Assembly: GCA_007922195.1 (NCBI GenBank)
Contig: ML682220.1
Coordinates: 998,870 to 1,062,869 of the forward strand
DNA from: Podocnemis expansa
Lineage: Eukaryota > Chordata > Testudines > Podocnemididae
Direction of reading: 5' to 3'
DNA: 64,000 bases
Position numbers and translations under genes: made by a program. Below the pieces are notes generated by a model. The model saw only the letters and a list, made by a program, of their open reading frames with translations. It made no database searches and was not told the origin of the DNA. This document shows, in pieces, positions 1-32,299 of this stretch (position 1 is its first letter; each line of letters begins with the position of its first letter).

Positions 1-20042
<20,042 letters not shown>

Positions 20043-21780
20043 AAGATGCTTTTACAAGGGTGACAAACTGATCTGACGTACAGTCCAAGGTTGCAAACAT
20101 GGATATCCCTCAGTTCTCTAAGGGTAACATCTACACTTACATTTTACATCAAAATGATGATGATTAATTCAGTTTAAAGTAGTGCATGTCTACACTAGCT
20201 TTCTTTATTGCTAAATGATGAGCATCCTCATATCAAAATAAGGAACAGTCATTTCAAAATAATAAAACCTGGTCTTATATCAAAATGAAGGTAATATCAA
20301 AACCATTATATTGAAATAACACAGTGTAGCCACGTTATTTCGATTTAACTGTTATTTTGATTTAACACTTTTTGACCTTCCGCCTAGGGTGCCCTCCTCT
20401 TTTTATTTATGGGGGGGGCATGGCCTTTGTTGGGGGCCATCTTGCCGCACCTCCCATGCTGCCCCTCTCGTAAATTGAACTAGCAAGTCCTGTCCATGGA
20501 CATGTTAGTTCAATTTGGGTTTCCAGTGTGGACATGTTAAATCTATTTAACTTAAATTGATTTTTAATGATTATTAGTTTCATTTAATTTGTTCAATTTA
20601 AGTTAAATCAATTTAACAAGCTAAGTGTAGACACAGCCTAAAGCTTTTATGACCAGAAGCTGATCTTAAGTGCTGGGTTTTTCAGAATCAAATTCCGTAA
20701 TGCATTCTGGAAAAGAATAGATCCCAGGAAAAGAGAGGAAGGGGAAAGAACATTTCTGATACATTACAGAAATGCTTGGACAATGCATTAACAAAGTATT
20801 TATTGAACACTGATGCCAACCTGGTGTTTCAAAGGAGTTGAATCTCATTGAGATTTTGGGCACTTTGGGTAACTCCCTTGGGTTCCTTTGAAAATCTTAT
20901 CTTGAATGTTGAGTCAAATGACGAAAGACAACATGAGAAATATTAAATCATCAGTTTGCAGGACTGACTAAAGCTCATGGAAGTTAATAAGACCCTTTTA
21001 ATGCACTTCAGTAGGCTTTTGATCAAGCCTTAATTGCTTTAGAAATAGTCAACATGACTGGTTTGGTTTTACATAAGAAAAAAGTGTAGCACCTCCGAAG
21101 TAAATTACATAAATGATGAAATAGCATGTGAGCTACGTCACATCTTCCTCATTTTAATGAATAATGTGCCTATGGATACTGGATGTAGATCAGTTACTGG
21201 CAGCTGAGAATCTAGCCCATAATGCATTGCAGCAGACATCTGTCAGCAATTGCTATAGTTAAGATTGCAAAGTGCTGTTTGTTCTAATCCTCTGTTTTCA
21301 TACAATCAGTGCTTCCTGAAACATTAACCTTTTGAGCTTCAAATTTTCCATACTAGATTCAGAGTGAAATTTTACATTATTTAGCAAAGTTTGAACTTGA
21401 TCACTTCTGTCATTTTTTTGAGCTATGGGAGAATTAAACAAAAATGCCTCCTATTAAAGAGCATTTTGGACAGGGCAGCAGCAAAAATAGCTGTCCAAAA
21501 CTTGAAACATTTTCTTGGTTTGTAGAAAAAAAATTATAAGCAACTACAAAATGACTTCTGAGCATGTCATCAGCTAAGAATTTGGCAAAGGCTGCTTGAG
21601 TTCCATCTTACTTTTGTCATCACTGTATAGTGGCCTGGCTGCTAACACTAAGTGTGATTGTCCCTCTCCATCTAGTGCTGAGACAATATAGATGACAGAA
21701 ATGATAAATGTCTCTCTGAAAAATGAACAGCAAAATCTTCCAAAAATATTCACATAAGCATCAGGAAATAATTGTCAAGG
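20043..21780 (+). other. Region downstream of the GASK1A stop; probable 3' UTR with a palindromic element inside
   Basis: No coding signal follows the stop. The first AATAAA (20261-20266) lies inside the palindromic element at 20119-20640, so it may not be the real poly(A) signal. ATTAAA variants occur near 20942 and again around 21432-21450. From 20641 to 21780 the sequence is non-repetitive to my eye and AT-rich, consistent with 3' UTR or intergenic DNA; the transcript end cannot be fixed here. Confidence 0.4.
20119..20640. mobile_element. Palindromic MITE, family E, copy 1
   Basis: Ends taagggtaacatctacact and agtgtagacacagccta are inverted. The interior alternates aaattga/tcaattt units around a short GC-rich core (gggggccatcttgccgcacc). 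It aligns with 49258-49778, including the core and the motif gcaagtcctgtcca. Located just after the GASK1A stop. Confidence 0.75.
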
Positions 21781-21781
21781 C

Positions 21782-21804
21782 AAAAAAAAAAAAAAAAAAA
21801 AAAA
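21782..21804. repeat. Poly(A) tract, 23 nt
   Basis: An uninterrupted A run immediately outside the left arm of the inverted repeat at 21801-21981. Confidence 0.95.
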
Positions 21805-23600
21805 TTGGGGAATCCATTATTTCAGGGTCTTATTGAAGTTCTGGTTTCATGCTACAATATTTGTGAAATGCTAATCATGCAGTTACTATTTGCTATATCA
21901 GGGGTCGGCAACCTTTGCCGGCCCCTGTGCCAGCCCTGCCCACTGCACCCTCAGTAGGTGCCAGGGGGGCAGAGCCAAAAGGGGGCACGGCCAGGCCTCT
22001 GGTTTCGGGCCTGGGGCTGGCTTCTGCCCTCACCAACAGTCAGCCTCTGAGTCCCGGCCAGGGCTGCCTGTCTCCCCACAGCCTCTGGGTCCAGCCAGAG
22101 TCACCTCTCGCCCCCACCGGCAGACGGCTTCTGGATTCCGGCCAGGGCCACCTTTCTCTCTGCAGCTTCCGGGTCTAGCTGGAGTCACCTCTTGCACCCA
22201 CCGATGGGTGGCTTCTGTCTCCACGGTCGGAGCTGGAAGGAGGGTGGGGGGCTGCCCATCCCCTCGCCTCCAGCCCTGCCCAGCAGGGGGCTGGGAGCTG
22301 CATGCCATGGCTTCTGCTGCCCTGGAGCCGCGGCACGTGGCTCATTCTGCCCAGCTGATGCTAGGGGAGCAGGGCTAGCAGGGAAGCCTGAGCAGTGCCA
22401 TGTGCTGCTCAGGCTTGGCCCTCCCATGCCATTTTTGGCATGGGTAGCAGGGGCTGCTGACTTTTCTGCTATATAATCAAAGGCCAAGTTTTTCAGAAGT
22501 GACTAGCAACTTTGGGTGCCCATCTCAAAACACTTTATAGGAGATTGATTTTCAGGAAGTGTTAAACACATATCCTCTGAAAATTAGGCCCTTTCAAGGT
22601 GTCAAAATGGGCACTAAACAAATGAGGCATCTGAAAATCACTGGTCATTTTGGAAAGTCTTGGTCTATATCAGGTGTGGCGAAACTTAGGGAACTCAAGA
22701 GCTGCACAAGTCTATTATTAAACCTTCGTGAACCGCATTGAGGCATATAACCACATAGGTAAAACTATTGAAAAATTGCTAAGCTTAAAATTTGTTGTGC
22801 ACTTTAATTTTATTTTAAAACAGGGCAAATATTGATCCTAATGTCAGATTCTAATAATTACTTAAGGTTATCATGAAAACTAGGCCTATACAGTACAAAC
22901 TTAGCTGTCCATGGGTGTAGAATATTGCAGGCTAGTGGCAAGTTTTTTTAACATCTGGGCGGTAACTTGTCAATGCAGTATGTAAAAGCTCTCACAGTTG
23001 CTGATCTCTAAGTATTGCACAATGTTTTGATTTGACAAATTTCATTGTGGAATACAATACTTCACAGCAGTAAGTTGTGCTAAAAATTGAAAGTAATGTA
23101 CATTCAGTTTTAAAATTTTGTCCTTTGTATTTTTGTTTCTTAGTATTCCACATCATGTTTAGGGCATATAAAACACAATTATAACAAAAGAGTAAGCTGC
23201 GTTAGGGCCTATGAGAAAATCTAAACGTGCCACCCCCCCCCGCCACATCCCTGCCATCTCTTACCATGCCACTGCTTCTCTGCTGTCCTCGCCCATTGCT
23301 CACTTCTCCCGCTGTCTCCCACCATGTTGTGCTTCCCTGTAAGCTGATGATGCAGCGTAGCAACTTTTGGCTGCAGCTGAGCAAGTTCCCTTCTGGTTCC
23401 CTGACCTGATGCCAGTTCGCCTTTTGGCTTGCCCCCCTGCACCCACTGAGGGTGCGGTGGGTAGGGCTGGCACAGGGGCTGGCAAAGGTTGCCAACCCCT
23501 GATATAGCAAATAGTAACTGCATGATTAGCATGTCACAAATATTGTAGCATAAAACCAGAACTTCAGCGAGATCCTGAAATAATGGATTCCCCAATTTTT
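21801..23600. repeat. Composite inverted repeat, ~181-bp arms around a hAT-derived interior
   Basis: The left arm 21801-21981 and right arm 23420-23600 are reverse complements at roughly 94% by eye. The inner half of each arm is a hAT terminus (left caggggtcggcaacctttg; right the same inverted, with ggttgccaacccctg). The outer ~95 bp (gctatat outward to ttggggaatcc) are also mirrored, although they lie outside the hAT ends. The interior holds GC-rich DNA (21982-22480), an old repeat (22480-22670) and part of another hAT (from 22671). Frames of up to 162 codons in the GC-rich part are not convincing genes. Confidence 0.8.
22671..23400. mobile_element. hAT element, CAGGTGTGGC family, partial copy
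   Basis: Begins caggtgtggcgaaacttag and continues with cattgaggcatataaccaca and agattctaataattacttaag, all of which recur in the copy at 58878-59823. From about 23220 both copies enter the same C-rich text (ccatgccactgcttctc). The right terminus is missing, replaced by the arm of the inverted repeat. Confidence 0.7.
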
Positions 23601-23619
23601 ATTATTTTTTTGTGCTGAC

Positions 23620-26600
23620 ATCCTGGATATGGCTAGCAGTCATCTTTCTCCTACATCTTCCTCATTCTCACTGTGTTTTCCTGGGCCTAATGTGCACAGG
23701 AGTACTCCTGTGTCCATTTTGAGGCCGTAATGAAGTCGACAACATCATAGCGGTTCCTCATAATAGTAACATCTACACTCAGCAGTTGGCAGACTGGGCC
23801 CTTCGACTGTAAACTCTTGGCACACAGAATAAGTCATTTATTCAGTGAAATGCCACGTACAGCTCAATAGCTACGTCAGTGAATAAATAAATGACCAGAA
23901 CAATAATGTTGCATAATTAAATCCACAAAATGTACTGCCAACATTCAAGTCCTAACAGCAACATTAATTTGGACATCTAGCATATGTGATATGTTCCATT
24001 CTTGTTTTTTGAGTAATATTTTTATGTTAAATGTTGAACACAATATCACATGGTGAGTGATGGAACTAATTAATGTTGCTTTTAGAACCAAAAAAAATTT
24101 GCATTTCCTGACTTTTTGTCTGTTTAAACTTAACATTGCATCACATACAGGTTTTCTTTCTTTTTTTTTTCTTTTTTTTTGCGTTTTTTTGTGTGGGTAG
24201 GTTCTGTGACATGCAAAATGCAAGAGGTCAGATTAGATGATCAGAACAGTCCCTTCTTAAAGATCTGTTTCTGTTGTACATGAGAGAAATATAGGTTAAA
24301 CTTTTCAAAGCTGTCTATGAGGCTTACTCATTAAAATGAATGGAAGATATGTAGCTAAATCCCCTGAACCACTTTGAAAAATTTAGTATATGCTGAATAT
24401 GTTCAAGAAGTCCCTTCTCCCTTCTGAAGTTAAGGATGTGTCAGGTTTTCTATCAGAAACCCATTTTTAGGGCTTTATAATTCAATTATAAAAATTCACT
24501 GTAGCTTGACAAAGTCTCGTCTCAGGAGTGAGCCTATTTTTAATCAAATTTCACTAGGCATTTATAGATTCCATGTGTGCAAAAAGACAATACAAACTGA
24601 TGCTTCAGGGGCCTTTTTGATGCTCAGATAACTTCAACACAGCTTTGGTTTGGCAGGCAGCCAACAACAGGCCCATGAAATCCCCCTGGGTACTGTGAGA
24701 CAAGCAAGTAAAGAGGAGGAGCTTTAGGGCTAGACTGTGCTGAGCGTGATACAGGTGTGAAAGGAGCAGGATGGGCAGGCTTTAAGGTGTTTCAAGCAGG
24801 TTTCAAGGAGGCTTTGTACCAGCTCTGCCACTCTGCTGCTGACCAGGAGTTGTCAGCACCTCGAGACTTGTACTTTTGGACTAGAAGCAATCTGGAGCTG
24901 GCAACGATTGTGGAAAGCCTGTAAAGGTAGGTGGCCCTTCCCCGTCTGAGCCAGTCAGCTGCACCCAGTAAAAGAAGAGTTGTATCAGCTGTTGTGTGAG
25001 TTCCTTAGAGTGTCTAGAGGTGCAGTGTTTCTGGAGCTCTTGCTGGTATGTGGTACCTTTGCATTCCCCCTACTGTAGGCCATGATTTAAAGCCGCAAGC
25101 TAGCCCATATATTTGAGAGAGTGGCTCTACCCATTCATTATTACTTGTCAAGAGTGTGACGCATATGCAACACGAGAGTTTCTTTGAAGCTGTTCTAGCC
25201 TAGATGGATAAGAAGGCCTATCAGCAACAATTCGTGACCATGGGCTTAACGAACAGCCTCACTGTTGGTTTACTGGACCCATAACACCCGAGTTGGCAAA
25301 ACTTAAAAGGAATCACACCTGCAGTTCAGATCATCCAGCAGTCTGGAGGTTTACTCAAATGTCTTTGGTATAACAATTGGTGGGAAGTCTGATGTTGGAA
25401 ACATCATTTGCCACAGTCTTTGCAATGTCTGGTAGGAAGAAACCTTGAAAATAGGCAGGATTTAAACCAAAGACTGAATTAGTACACAACTCAGGTTCAT
25501 CAGGTATTGCCAGTGCTATTTCGTTTTACCCAGCATATGGTTCTTTTGTATCATATGGTTTAACCAAGCTCCTTGATGCACAAACCACATGATTAGCTGG
25601 ATCTTTCCTGCCGCATCACAGCATCTCATTGTTCATCTTTTAAGGGCATTAAATAGCAGTGAGACACACCACAAATTTTAAAAACCCTCTCATAGCAAGT
25701 GAGTCTGCCTTTCTTAAGGCACAAGTCAGTTGCCATGGAAATGATTTTATCACAATTTAGGATGGGGATGAGGAACAGCCCTCAGGAGCAGATGAACCCT
25801 TAAGAAAGAAAGATCCTATTTTCATACTTACACTCCTAACAATATAGAATCAGAGGAGAGCAGCAGAGACAGAATGGCTTTAAAGTGATTATTTTCCAAA
25901 GTTCTCTATTACTGGTCAGCTGTGGGCCCAATCCTCTCCTCTACCACCCGATCAATTCTTGCACTGCATTTTCTTCAATGGGTCATAGGATCAGACTGTG
26001 TCATAGCTTTAGTAATTTTAAAACAGCCCAAATGCCAAAGAAATATAGATAGATATAGATAAAATTCAGCTTATCTGCTGTATTTTCTACTGATGGAAAC
26101 CTTGCAGCCCACAGTATTAGTTGATTTAAAAAGGTCTGTTAGCTCAAATAAGTTGAACTAAAAAGACTACATTAATTATAATTGTCTTTAGAGTCTGAAT
26201 TTTTTTCATTCAAGAAGAATCAAAAAGAATCTAAACTCTGAGATCTGTAAAGGTATGTCACTGTAAAAATCTTTAAGCCTAGAATTTTCTCTCCGATGTT
26301 TTAGGCCCTACTTTGTCATGACCAGGTGTGCTGGGTGTCCCCTGGGTGAAGCCATATAAATGTTCCATAGACAGCTCACTGAAAGATCAGGTCTTATATC
26401 TTTCTCACTAAATCACTTCAGACTCTGACCCTTGTAATCAAAAAAATTCACTGTCCAGCATCAAAATGCAGGAAATAAAATTTGAGAGTTTTCATAAAAC
26501 ACATTTAGGATTATTCTCTGTGTGTGAGCCAGTAGCTTTCCCCTTTTAATAAAATTGGCATTACTTTATTATAACAGGTTTATAGCCACAGACCTACAAG

Positions 26601-27800
26601 TAAAAGGAGATCTTCTACAGTGGAACCAATGTAGAAAGTGTCTTAAAAACAAATGGTGTGATATGGCTCTTGGTAAACTATATTGCATAGATAGCTGCTA
26701 CCAAGATAATAGTTATGGATGGTAGAAGCCAAAAATTACTAATGGCTTGTAAACCTTAAAAGCCTTGACAGCTCAGCTGAGATAAGAAAAATAAAATGTA
26801 TTTATCACTCCTCAAATTTAGCCTTTTCTGTATTGCTATATGCCTCTGTGCCAGTAACTAGTCGGCACAAGACCCGAAAGCATTCTCATGCTCTTAGTAG
26901 GAAAGCATAGCTACCTACCATATGGACCACAAAATGTAGCAGATGAATCCACATATATCACTAAATCACCTGATATCAAAATAATCTGGTTTTCAGAAGG
27001 TTATATGATTTATTTATGTTCTTTGAAACGTCTTCATATGTTTATGTAAGAAAAGTAAAGAAAAACCTATACCAATATTGGAATATTATTTTTGCAGCAG
27101 TGTTTAAGGATTATGGAGGTAAATTAGTCTGACATTTTATTTATATCCCACAAAGCAACAAATAAATTCTCTCTGTGATGAATTTTCCTCATTAGGTTGG
27201 AAAAAGCCTTAAGTAGAACTTCTGACATTGTTTCTTTCAAATGTTTCGACAAACACTTTATCAAAAGGGTATAAAATTGTCAGGAGAGGAAGTAGATTAA
27301 TGAATGATAATGGGAAGATCACTGAATTTATTATGTAAGAAGCAGAATTGCTGGATTTTAAGAAACAGTTTATTAGATAATCTTTGGGTGCATACACACA
27401 CACACAAGCAAATAACCTGAGGATTGCAAAATGCAGAGTGGATTTATAGGTTGTGTAACAAAACCCCCACTTTCTTAAAAAAATTATGCTCAATTTAATA
27501 GATGCAGCTCTACCAACCAACTTCTTAAAAAAATCTTCTTAAAGCAACATTTTCTTGTCACTAAGAAAAAACTAAAGTTAGAGGCAGCAATAAAATCTGT
27601 GGTATGTTTACAATGTTTGGGTTCCCAACATTAGTAAGGGAAATACTTTAATGCATTCAACAGATTTTTTTTTAATTGGTTGGTAAAGCTGCATCTACAA
27701 AACTGTTTTGTTTGCTTGGAAAGGTATTAAAGTCATTTCTTTGGCTCATCATGAAATATATATTTTTTGTACAAGTTCAAATCCTGTGATTTTCCCTGGA
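23620..27800. other. Intergenic DNA, no gene recognised
   Basis: A short + strand CR1 3' tail lies at about 24226-24275 (aggtcagattagatgatcag). T-rich runs occur at 24160-24190 and a CA microsatellite near 27400. At 24890-24935 the text ctgtaaag|gtaggt resembles a donor, but no exon upstream is evident. Otherwise nothing supported. Confidence 0.4.
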
Positions 27801-27806
27801 TGATGA

Positions 27807-28575
27807 TGTCAAGGCTGTGTCCCCACTCTGGCACTCTGAATGCAGAAGGTGGGGGCCCGCAACAGGCTTGAAAAGCCACTGGCCTTAAAGCCTGCTCTTA
27901 AAACTCTCTAAGGCCTCCAGTTCCTGGCCTTGGAGTGGTATTGCTGCCACCACCCAAATGCAAAAAAACCTCTTGAAACCCAGGAAGGCGCACTTGGGAA
28001 TTCCTCCCTGTGAGGTACTTACAATTACTTTTATTCCTCCCTCAGGAAAGTGACTGAACTCCAGCTGGAATATGAGCTGGAACTGGAACAGAGTCCCCTT
28101 TAGTAGCTGCCTGTGCAGTCTGAGGCACCTGCACACAAATCTCTTGCCCTTCCAGGACACAGAACCAGAACTTACTTAAAAGGTAAAATCTTTAATCAAA
28201 AAGAACAGATAAAAACCACAGAGAGTTGCTTCTCTGGGAATTAACTTAGGTAGTTACAGGGTAATGGGAGGGGGTACATGTGCTTAGCACAGAAATCCAA
28301 AAATCCCACAACAAAATACCCTGACCGCGTCTAAATAAAGATTCCCTGTTCTACCCACGACTGGTCAGTGACAAACTTATCTTTGGTAAGGATGTTGCTG
28401 GATTCTTCCTCAGGCCCCTCTGGCCTCCTCCTTATCCTACCAGGAGCTCTGCTGTATCCAGACAGGAACAGGCCAGGCTGCTGTTCCAATTAAAAAACCT
28501 GTGCTTTGTTCCTATTGGCTGTCCTGGGGCTCACTGACCAGAGTGTTAACCCCTTCCTCCCCAAGGGTTACTACA
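27807..28575. mobile_element. Solo LTR-like element with perfect 5-bp target duplication
   Basis: 769 bp beginning TGTCAAGG and ending TTACTACA, flanked by GATGA at 27802-27806 and 28576-28580. The ends obey the TG...CA rule. Its text (ccccactctggcactctgaa, cacttgggaattcctccctg) matches an abundant turtle/crocodile repeat I recall. Poly(A)-type signals exist on both strands (28334 +, 28029-28034 -), so orientation is undecided. Confidence 0.68.
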
Positions 28576-28673
28576 GATGATTTCTCCTAGATGATGATGA
28601 TGGATCATAAGTACAGGGAATATTGTGAAATTCCAAAGGGGTAGCCATGTTAGTCTAGTTCAGCAAAACAAAC

Positions 28674-28839
28674 GAGTCCTGCATGACTTTTAAAGACTAA
28701 CAAATTTATTTATCACATGAGCTTTCATGGGAGAAAATCCCACTTCATCATATGCTTTGAAGAGGGGGGGAGTGGGATTTTTCTCCCATGATAGCTCATG
28801 TGATAAATATTTGTTAGTCTTTAAAAGTACCACAGGACT
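28674..28839. repeat. Head-to-head pair of SINE-like fragments forming a hairpin
   Basis: The left arm 28674-28744 runs from agtcctgcatgac to gaaaatcccact; the right arm 28771-28839 is its near-perfect reverse complement. The loop is 26 nt (28745-28770). The repeat unit begins upstream at about 28634 with ggggtagccatgttagtcta. The same unit occurs singly at 30751, 59092 and inverted at 15884. Confidence 0.8.
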
Positions 28840-28859
28840 CCTTGCTTGCTTTGGATTAA

Positions 28860-29690
28860 GTAGTTAAGCTCCCTGAGTTACCCCAACTGCCAGTACTGTT
28901 GCTGGTCCCCCTAACTCTTCCTTAACATGCCACCCTGCCACTGGTCCCCATGATCCCCTGGGCCCTACCCTAACCCCCTTCCTAACCCCTGTCTCACCGC
29001 TGGTCCCCTGAACCCTTGCCTAACCCCCTCCCAATCCCCCCTTGCTACTGGGCCTCTGAACCCTTTCCCACCCCCCCATCTCACCACTGGTCCCTTGAGC
29101 CCTTCCCCAACTCCCTCCTGAAACCCCTGTCTCACCAGTGGTCCCCCAAACCTTTCCCCAACCCCTTCATCTCGCCACTGGTCCCTGTGGTCCCCCAACC
29201 CCTCCCCAACCCCCTCGCCGTGCTTCACCATCTTTCCCCGCTGCCACAGGCCGACTCTCCTCCCCTGTGCCCTTTCTCCACCAAGCCAGCTCACTGGTCC
29301 CTGAACCCGCCCCCCCCCCCCGGAGCCCCATTACCTGGCCGCCACGTGGAGTGACCCTGGCACAGGCTAAGGCTCCCGTCTGGAGCCTGCTCTGACTCAG
29401 CATGCTCAGAGCCTCTAAGCATGCTCAGTCAGAGCAGGCTGAGGACGGGAGTTTTAAAAACTCCCAAGCCCAGCCTGGGGCAGTTCTCTGCCGGCTGGAA
29501 GACTTTGTCTTCTGACTGGGTAGAGACCACTGCTGCCAACTGTCCCTCTATTTTTAGGTGGCCACAGAACGCAGCATTCTGGTGTGTTCCCCTATTTTTA
29601 AGCGGGCCCTGGAATGCAGTGTTCCGGTGGATTCCCCTATTTTATTTTTTATTTTAGTTCCAGCTAATTTAGCTCCTGGACCAACAGCTC
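28860..29690. mobile_element. GC-rich DNA element with GAGCATGCTCAG-type palindrome
   Basis: A C-rich pyrimidine half (ccactggtcccc repeated with variations, 28900-29330), then a palindrome at about 29384-29443 (agcctgctctgactcagcat against its complement), then cagaacgcagcattctggt and ctatttttaag units. The same order occurs at 33952-34767 and 38880-39764, so it is a diverged or end-truncated relative. Terminal repeats were not found. Open frames of up to 112 codons on both strands come from the base composition. Confidence 0.6.
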
Positions 29691-29699
29691 CCCTCCTGC

Positions 29700-31550
29700 T
29701 AGGTGCAGAAGGGAGCTGCTGCTTAAGGACCCAGGGGGAGCACATTTCTTCAGGGCTAAAAGATTGGTTCTGGCTCCTTGCTGCAGCCAAGGAGATGGGA
29801 AATTAGCACTTTCCTCCCTCTGTAGCAGGGAGCACATCAAAGCATTCCACCAAAGTCCACTTGTGCTGGGGTCCCTTTTGGAGCTAGAAGACAGGGAGCA
29901 ATGATCTTTTTTCTCCCTGGCTGCAGAAGGAAGCCATTGCATCGAGGGACCCAGGTGCAGCACACAGGGCTAGAGGATGCATACAGTATTCCTTTAGCAG
30001 TAAAGGAGAATGAAGATCAGCAAGGAGGCAGGCTCCTTGCTAACTCCTTCCATCTGGCCTGGGTGGAGGGGAGAGATCTACTGACAGACTGCTTGCTCTT
30101 CAGGGTTGTAAAAATGATGTCTGAGTCCCTCGAGCCAAAAAGGTTGGGAAGCACTTGGAGAACATTTCCCTCAAGCTATCTCTGCTGGAGAAGGTATGCA
30201 CATGCCAGTGAGTTCTCCCGCTTGGATAATATTATTTTTAACTCTCTCATTAAAGTCTGTAAACTAATTATTTCTTACCAGTTCAGAACCTCTTACACTT
30301 CAAGGTTTAGGAGGCAGGTATGCTGTCTCTGTGTTTGTGCAGCTCCAAGCATAATGGGACCCTGATTCCAATCTGGAGATTCTGGGTCCTGTGGCAAAAT
30401 ACAAACAATAAAATCTCACTGGTCTTGTAGTCTCTTGAAACTCCTTCTGTATTAAAAGGTCTTCCAACAATTATGGCTGGCATGGTAAATATTTATCAAA
30501 TAAAGCAAACACAAGAAAGGAAATTGTGAATCGACTCTTGTCCTTGCAGTCCTAGAAGCAGTTCTGCCTGCAGCACATTAAGGTCATGCTCTCTTCTGTG
30601 CAACTGTTTGCTCAGCTTGTAACTGAAACCTGTTCTGCACTTAGAGAACCTGCCATGCCAGAGGGCTCACCTTTATGGCCTCACCCATGATCGAATAACA
30701 TCCTTTATGAATGTTTTCCTCAGTAAATTATCCAAACAATAATTACCAAAGAGGCAGTCGTGTTTGTCTAGTTCAGTAGAACAAACACGGAGTCCTGTGG
30801 CACTTAAAGACTAACAAATTTGTCAGCTGTTTTGAAGATGGGGGAACTTACAGAATGGGAGGAAATAAATGCAGGGAAGTGTAAGTCATGGGAACAGGGC
30901 ATACTGTAATAGCTAATCAGTGCAGTTGTAAAGATAAAAACACTGGAGAACAGCATATAGAGGAAGATGTTCAAAGGTTCAAACATAGCTTTTGCTCAAG
31001 ATGCTTCATTGACTCCAAGAGACCCCCTGCACACTAAGCCAAAGAGCTCTTAGAAGCAGGGTCCACCCTAGGGAGACTTCATCCTGCTGGGAGGCTGTAC
31101 ATGCTACCCTATGTAAATAATTATAATCATACCCTGACCTGAGGGGAGCCCAGGATTTCCCAGTCCCCACGGTTTCCACCATTCTTTCTAACAGGAAAAT
31201 AAAATCTGAACAATAGGTTCATGCTCATGTTGTGCAATGGCAAAGGAAAAACGCATGTTCTTCTCAAGAGGTTTTGGTCTGAGTTCCCATTTCCACACCA
31301 GCTATGAACTCATTGTAGGACACATGCAAGGTCTTTGCTTATATTTTAAGCAGAGACAATACACTATACATAAGGATGGAATGATAAAAGAAACTGAAAG
31401 GTCATTTTCCAAGAGTATATTGGCCCTGATGGGACAGACCTACCCATACTTAGAAAACAAAAAGTTTGAGAGCTCTTTCACTGGAACTGCCTTCTCCATA
31501 ATAAGACACATTTCATATAACAGAGCTTTAAACAATCTAAATATTTCTCT
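29700..31550. other. Intergenic DNA with repeat fragments
   Basis: The frame 29901-30365 (+) lacks splice sites or familiar protein. At 30325-30415 text like gctccaagcataatgggacc matches an old amniote repeat also seen at 36995-37110. A SINE-like fragment lies at 30751-30840 (cagtcgtgtttgtctagttc, then cttaaagactaacaaattt). Confidence 0.4.
30751..30840 (+). mobile_element. SINE-like fragment
   Basis: Single forward copy of the unit with gtttgtctagttcag, gagtcctgtggcacttaaag and actaacaaattt, truncated at about 30840. Confidence 0.6.
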
Positions 31551-31553
31551 CAC

Positions 31554-31775
31554 CTGAGTCTGAATAATGGTAGGGCCCTGATCGCTATTCTATTTGTGGC
31601 CTGCACTGGCTTCCTCAGGCTGTGTAATCCCAAATTTCTTAGCAGAAGTTGGTGGAAAAGAACACTGGAGACTGGCTCTATTTTCATTTCAGAGCATCTG
31701 AAGTCTTCCTCCTCTTGGGACTCAGTGTCAGGCTGTTTGGTTTCAGCAATGCTACAACAGCTTTCCTTGAAGAGC
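31554..31775 (-). pseudogene. Possible decayed or chance exon with a strong donor, minus strand
   Basis: On the minus strand, CAGACTCAG|GTGAGA (donor at 31552-31553) ends a stretch open in one frame for more than 70 codons, with acidic text such as ESQEEEDF and MKIEPVSSV. The other frames also contain plausible peptide text but meet stops. It could be an exon of the same unknown gene as 33592-33747, a pseudogene, or chance. No acceptor is convincing. Confidence 0.2.
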
Positions 31776-32299
31776 TACTTTCAAGATCTATACTAGCAGC
31801 ATTCAGATAGTTATGAATATTAGAGGGCAAAACCACTGCTACAAGAATTTATTGAAATACCTTAGTACATTTTAAACAACGCCTAACCCTTTAGATGAAT
31901 AAAAACAGACTTTGCTTATTTACCCTGGCTAAAAGAATAAGGCATGAGCCAATAACAATTATTGATGGTACAAGTCAATAACCATCTGGGGTCAGGAGGA
32001 AAATTCAACCTCCCGTAGCACAGATCTACTTAGCTAGGTAGTATGGGTTTGATTTTTCAGAATTACAGGAAGGATGTGGGTGAAGAAACACCCAAGAGAA
32101 ACACTAGGTTAAAAGCTGCTATAAATCTTGGTCTCCAATTTCTTTTTCCACCAGGTGGCATCCATTTAACAGGGCAACTATTTTCTTACAGGCTTGCCAA
32201 GAATATTTTAATAAGTTTTATCATCACATTGGCAAATTTCAAGCTGAGTTCTTCGTTAGCTCCCTACAAGATTAATCTGAGCTGAACTTCATGCATGCA

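Noticed and set aside
21890..22487. 162-codon frame and overlapping frames in GC-rich DNA
   Set aside because: Low-complexity, present on both strands, inside the interior of the composite inverted repeat.
24890..24940. Possible non-coding first exon ending at ctgtaaag|gtaggt
   Set aside because: A donor-like sequence alone occurs often by chance; no promoter or partner exon was found.
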